Origin: Hymenopellis radicata
Taxonomy: Eukaryota > Basidiomycota > Agaricomycetes > Agaricales > Physalacriaceae
Assembly: GCA_015501595.1 (NCBI GenBank)
Contig: JADNRX010000086.1
Span: forward strand, 62,001-126,000
Direction of reading: 5' to 3'
Length of the DNA: 64,000 nt
The position numbers were made by a program, and so were the translations under genes. Under the pieces are notes generated by a model, which was given only the letters and a program-made list of their open reading frames with translations, did not search any database and was not told the DNA's origin. Shown here in pieces: positions 60,310-64,000 of this stretch. The first letter of the stretch is position 1. Each line of letters begins with the position of its first letter.

Positions 60310-62400
60310 AGAGCAGAGGAATGCGAGTGCTTTATATCACGCCTGACAGAATCGAGGCGCATGATCTGGGACGAGTATAAACAAAAGGACAATAGTACCA
60401 GAAGCGATGCTTGGTCTAAAACAATAGCAGAACAATAGGCCGCAGGTTGTATTGTTCGCGCTAGAGAACAATTAGAGAAGCAGTCTCGAACATCAGGGAA
60501 ATGTCTTCATGCTGAAAACAAAACTTAACTACGTGCCCTCTCGACGGCCATTCGGAACACGGTCCGGCGCCCTCAGATGACTACTGCCACTGTAGTCTGA
60601 GGATGTGTTGCCCCGCAGCGCTGGTCCTCTAGCGATAGCGATGGTCTGGCGGCCGTAGCGAGGAGAACGAGTACGTCGACGACCTGGATGATGGCGAAAA
60701 GGGAAGGTACGATCACGTGGTACTCATCTGCTTTTTTTTTGCTGCCACAAAGAAATAGGAGCGCCAGAACAGAATTCGGGATATAGATAACAAGTCAAAG
60801 ACGTACTCCTCGTCGTTTCCGCCGTGACTGATCGAAACCTTCACAGCGTGCCAGCTCAACGCATGCTAGAACTTGGTGTGCGTCCCCAACGCGAACTAGA
60901 GTCTGTTAGCTTCAGAGAGCCGCTGGCCGGCCTGGTAATGTTCGCGTCCCGCCATTAGCCTGAGCCGAAGACGATGTTTAAGTGTAAAAGTGGTATTGTA
61001 AGCTCTCGTAAAAACAACCGTGGCTGCACTACTTGATTCATGATGGTCATAGCGCGACGACGACGACGTCGAAAGGCAGCATCAACCTATCGGCATTCAG
61101 CACCTCAAAGTAACTAAGCAAAAACAGTCACGTACTGAAGCAGGGACCACATCATCCGCCGATCTAGTTACTCACTGTCCCATCCGTTTTTCGTATATGT
61201 CAGCAGATTGAGCACCACGCGCGCCCTCGAGACGCGTTATATATCAAAGAACGACACCAGCGCAACGAAATTTTGGAACTAATGCGTGAACGTTTCGAAT
61301 CGAAATGCAAGGTGCGAATGAATCATTCTCCCGCCAGTACAGAACAAAAGGAAGCAACTCACCTTCCGTCTTCGCAAACATCCTTCACGCCGCTACTCGC
61401 ATTATTCAGCTAGACAGTAATATGTCCGCAGATCTTGACTGCCTCCGACAGTTGCGGCTTCTATGTCCGTACAGCTACTGTCGACATCCAGCTCGAGAAT
61501 CTTCTGAGTTTCGCAGTGAATATGAACGCGGGGTTATTGTTCTGCGCAAAATGGAAAGGGACGATACGACAAAGTGCCTGTCATAGAGGTCGGTATGATT
61601 GAAAACCACGATACAAATGCACAAACCTGTAATCAATAAGGCACGAAGAGGACCTAACGTAGCCATGTCACGATAGCCCAGGTCGAGAGCAAGAAATTTC
61701 GATTAAGCTAAATCATAGCGCAAAGTCAGAAATGAAGGGATAATACGAATAAAAAGACGTACTAGTGCCGCCGCTGCACGACTAGACCCCAATCCCGGGT
61801 GCATGCGCATACATGTTCTTCCCTTCATCACGTCCTTGACTGGCGTTTATAACTCCCCGTCCGCGCTATCTCAAGATGTCTTGTTGTGGGTAATAGCGCG
61901 CTCGCCTTCGGATATCGCTAGGATAGGGGTGACATAGCGATGCAAAGAGGGGGGCCATGAAGGCATGCCTTTTGAAGCGCGTGTTGGCGGCCCTGATAAG
62001 ATGAGAATCCTGTACGACATTTGGAAAATTCGGGCTTGCACCGTTCGCGTAGCAGCTGCAGTCGCCGTTAGGAGAGAAAAAAGTTGGTTGGAAGCAAAGA
62101 CGTACTGCCTGCCTTGGCCAGTTGTTCGACCGCCCCTAGAAACGCCCTAGCAGTATCTTAGCAGGAGAACATTCCAACTAATCCGACGTCGCAGTCCAAC
62201 GACATGCTGGTCGGTGTTCATGAAGCGTCCTCCTTCGGAGACCGAGTCGAGATCTATGCTTAGGCCGCAATTTTTGTGAAGGCGTCTGAACACAGCGCTG
62301 ACCAAGCGCTGGCCCTCTAGCAATACGTCCGTCGTCCGTTTTCACTGCCGAATTCATATATATGAATGACTTTTTCCTGGTTACACGTGGAGCAGTGTGG
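60310..62400. other. Intergenic region without a supported gene
   Basis: About 2.1 kb with only short motif-free frames. Includes a short copy of the 56/62-kb duplication at about 60,660-60,740. Confidence 0.5.
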
Positions 62401-63280
62401 GGTGCGTTCTTCAGCGACAGATGGCCTCGTCGTAGCCGTTGTCGTGGCGAGCGAGGAGAACGAGGACGTCGACGACCTGAGTATGAGTATGAGTATGAGT
62501 TGGGGCTGACCAGATGATGGCGAAAAGGAAGGAAAGTACGATCACGTGGCGCGTCTCTGTCTTTCCTTCCGCCCTCATCATGTGCGATAAGTAGGAATGT
62601 AAACGCGAAATGGTAAGGATCCTCAACACCACCGACTTTATGTCTCATCATATCCTACTATAGGTTTTGGCGATCTGAGGCAGGCCTATAAATCTCCGTC
62701 CCCGAGCATTCAAAAGTTCGCCGGGCCTTTGGATTAGCGTTGGTTTTGACGCAAAAACTACAGAGTGAATTATCCTGCTCTACGACGTAACTTCTGATTC
62801 ACGCTGAAGATATTGTTCAGACGTTTCTTCCTCTGGGAAGTCAGGTTATTAACTCGGCTTGGAAAAGTTGTATCTTTCTGGTCTGACAAGCCGGAAATAG
62901 ATTGCGCGCTGGATCATTGTGAGCTGATCCTTTTACATTCGCCGCCACCATTATGCTAATTCTGTCAAGGGACAAGCGACAGGACTTATTGCGCCACATA
63001 TACTTTTCCCTCCGACTGAGTAGGCTGCATTAACGAGGCTCACCCTCGGATGACTTCCTTATACAGATTTTCTACCCTCGATACTGCGATTTTATAGCAA
63101 TGATCCGTGGGCAACGTTTGTTCGCCTCTTTCGCGACGACTACTGGTCTTTGGCCACGAGTATTTGTCGTCCCTAAAAGGCAATATCTGGACAACCCTTG
63201 TGGACCGCGCTTGTCTGCCATTGTTTGCCCTGTGGACGATTGCCCATACCATTGTCCGCCATGAATGGTGCGCGCGACTC
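62400..63280. repeat. Segmental direct duplication, copy 2
   Basis: Matches 56.0-57.81 kb without the foldback element. It ends directly upstream of the TATA box (GGTATAAAGAG, about 63,287) of the gene at 63,425, so this copy probably carries that gene's native promoter region. Confidence 0.82.
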
Positions 63281-63424
63281 TGGATGGTATAAAGAGACGA
63301 CGGGAAGCGTTCTCGTTTCTTCAACAAACACATCTCTCGACGATAATCCTCCTGGTTGAGGTCATCCTCTACACGTCCTACAATTTACATCTTCAGCTCT
63401 CCGAACTTATCCAATATCCACATC

Positions 63425-64000
63425 ATGTTTGCCCCGACGACTTCCTCCACCACGTCCTACTCTCGCGCAGGCTCCCCCAGCATTGACGACCTCCTCGCCG
63501 ACCTAGAGGCCTCCGTCGCCGCGCCTCCCTCTTACCACGACGACACCGTCTACCACCCCAGACTCTCCGCGTACTCCCAGCGCCCATCGGTCTAGAAATA
63601 GACCCAGAGGTCCCGCTCTGGGCTAACAAGTTCACAGAGCCTATGACAGGCCAGGAGGTTCCATTCGGCGTCATCCCGCGCTCCCTCCCACCTGTCAAGT
63701 TCACAACACTGGGGAAAGACATGGGTCATCCTCAAGGGTTCGGCGCATTCACTGGCGAAGCCTCTCGCTCTCCATGCATCCAATGGGATGCTGACCTCGT
63801 CTTCAAGTCCCACAGGCCGTCCGGCGCCGTAGAAGAGAGGTTTGTCGTCAATTCCGGAGCAGCCTTCGGTGTCGAGGGATACGAAGACATCTGCTGCCTT
63901 GCACAGAAGCGCAAGGCCGATGAGGATGTGGAAATGTCAGACGTGGATACGGAACCAGTCGTCGAAGAGACCAGGAAGAAGCGGAAAGTTTACCAGTCTC
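63425..64000 (+). pseudogene. Paralogue of the Pro/Thr-rich protein, frameshifted, runs off the window
   Basis: The start MFAPTTSSTTSYS is followed by AGSPSIDDLLADLEAS and APPSYHDD, matching the 53-kb gene (GSPSIDDLLDELQA, APPIYDDY). Near the C run at about 63,553 the frame shifts by one; PPQTLRVLPAPIGLEIDPEV then aligns with PPQKLTTATAPFVSLADEGI of the 53-kb protein. The shifted frame stays open to the window edge and holds KRKADEDVEMSDVD and a KKRKV-type nuclear signal. It could be a pseudogene or a sequence error. Confidence 0.6.

Noticed and set aside
61305..61586. 93-aa frame
   Set aside because: No motif, no splice context and no paralogue in the window.

Overview
This is nuclear DNA of a basidiomycete fungus, most likely an Agaricomycete (mushroom class). 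The evidence is small GT-AG introns of about 40-65 nt in nearly every gene, TATA boxes close to start codons, a Fus3/Kss1-type MAP kinase of the Kpp2/Ubc3 kind, an MFS sugar transporter, an RTA1-like membrane protein, a MYND protein and many members of the large agaric F-box family. No tRNA, rRNA or CRISPR array was found. Almost all genes are spliced, so exon coordinates below were deduced by hand from splice signals, reading frame and comparison of paralogues inside the window.

The window is organised as two large, diverged inverted duplications. Palindrome 1 has a left arm at 1-12,130 and a right arm at 19,030-26,310. In mirror order each arm carries three small secreted cysteine-rich protein genes (SSP1-3), an F-box gene (F1), a block of unclear coding content (X) and a large F-box gene (F2); the left arm also has a second, wrecked F2 copy (F3). 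The 6.9-kb loop (12.1-19.0 kb) holds single-copy genes: the MAP kinase, a four-TM membrane protein and a MYND zinc-finger protein. Palindrome 2 (26.5-44.7 kb) consists of two adjacent inverted blocks: A+B (26.5-27.75 against 36.1-37.4 kb) and C+D (27.8-32.7 against 37.7-39.9 and 42.9-44.7 kb, with an extra F-box gene F5 between). Its loop contains a zinc alcohol dehydrogenase gene.

From 45 kb onward the region is more ordinary: sugar transporter (-), RTA1-like protein (+), a membrane protein (-), two poorly resolved genes (-), a Pro/Thr-rich nuclear-type protein (-) and an F-box gene (-). The last 8 kb holds a direct segmental duplication (about 56.0-57.8 against 62.4-63.3 kb), a truncated CAP/PR-1 gene fused to one duplication end, and a frameshifted paralogue of the Pro/Thr-rich gene that runs off the window.

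Mobile elements drive much of the damage: six TA-flanked MITE-like elements with related CTGT termini, a 1.37-kb hAT-like element with a perfect 8-bp target duplication inside F3, and a 0.93-kb foldback element made of TTTCCTCAG-type subrepeats with a MITE nested in it. Several F-box genes are pseudogenes by different lesions in each arm. The secreted six-cysteine family (C-x9-C-x5-CC-x8/11-C-x3-C, five exons including a 7-10 nt micro-exon) is the most interesting gene system found.
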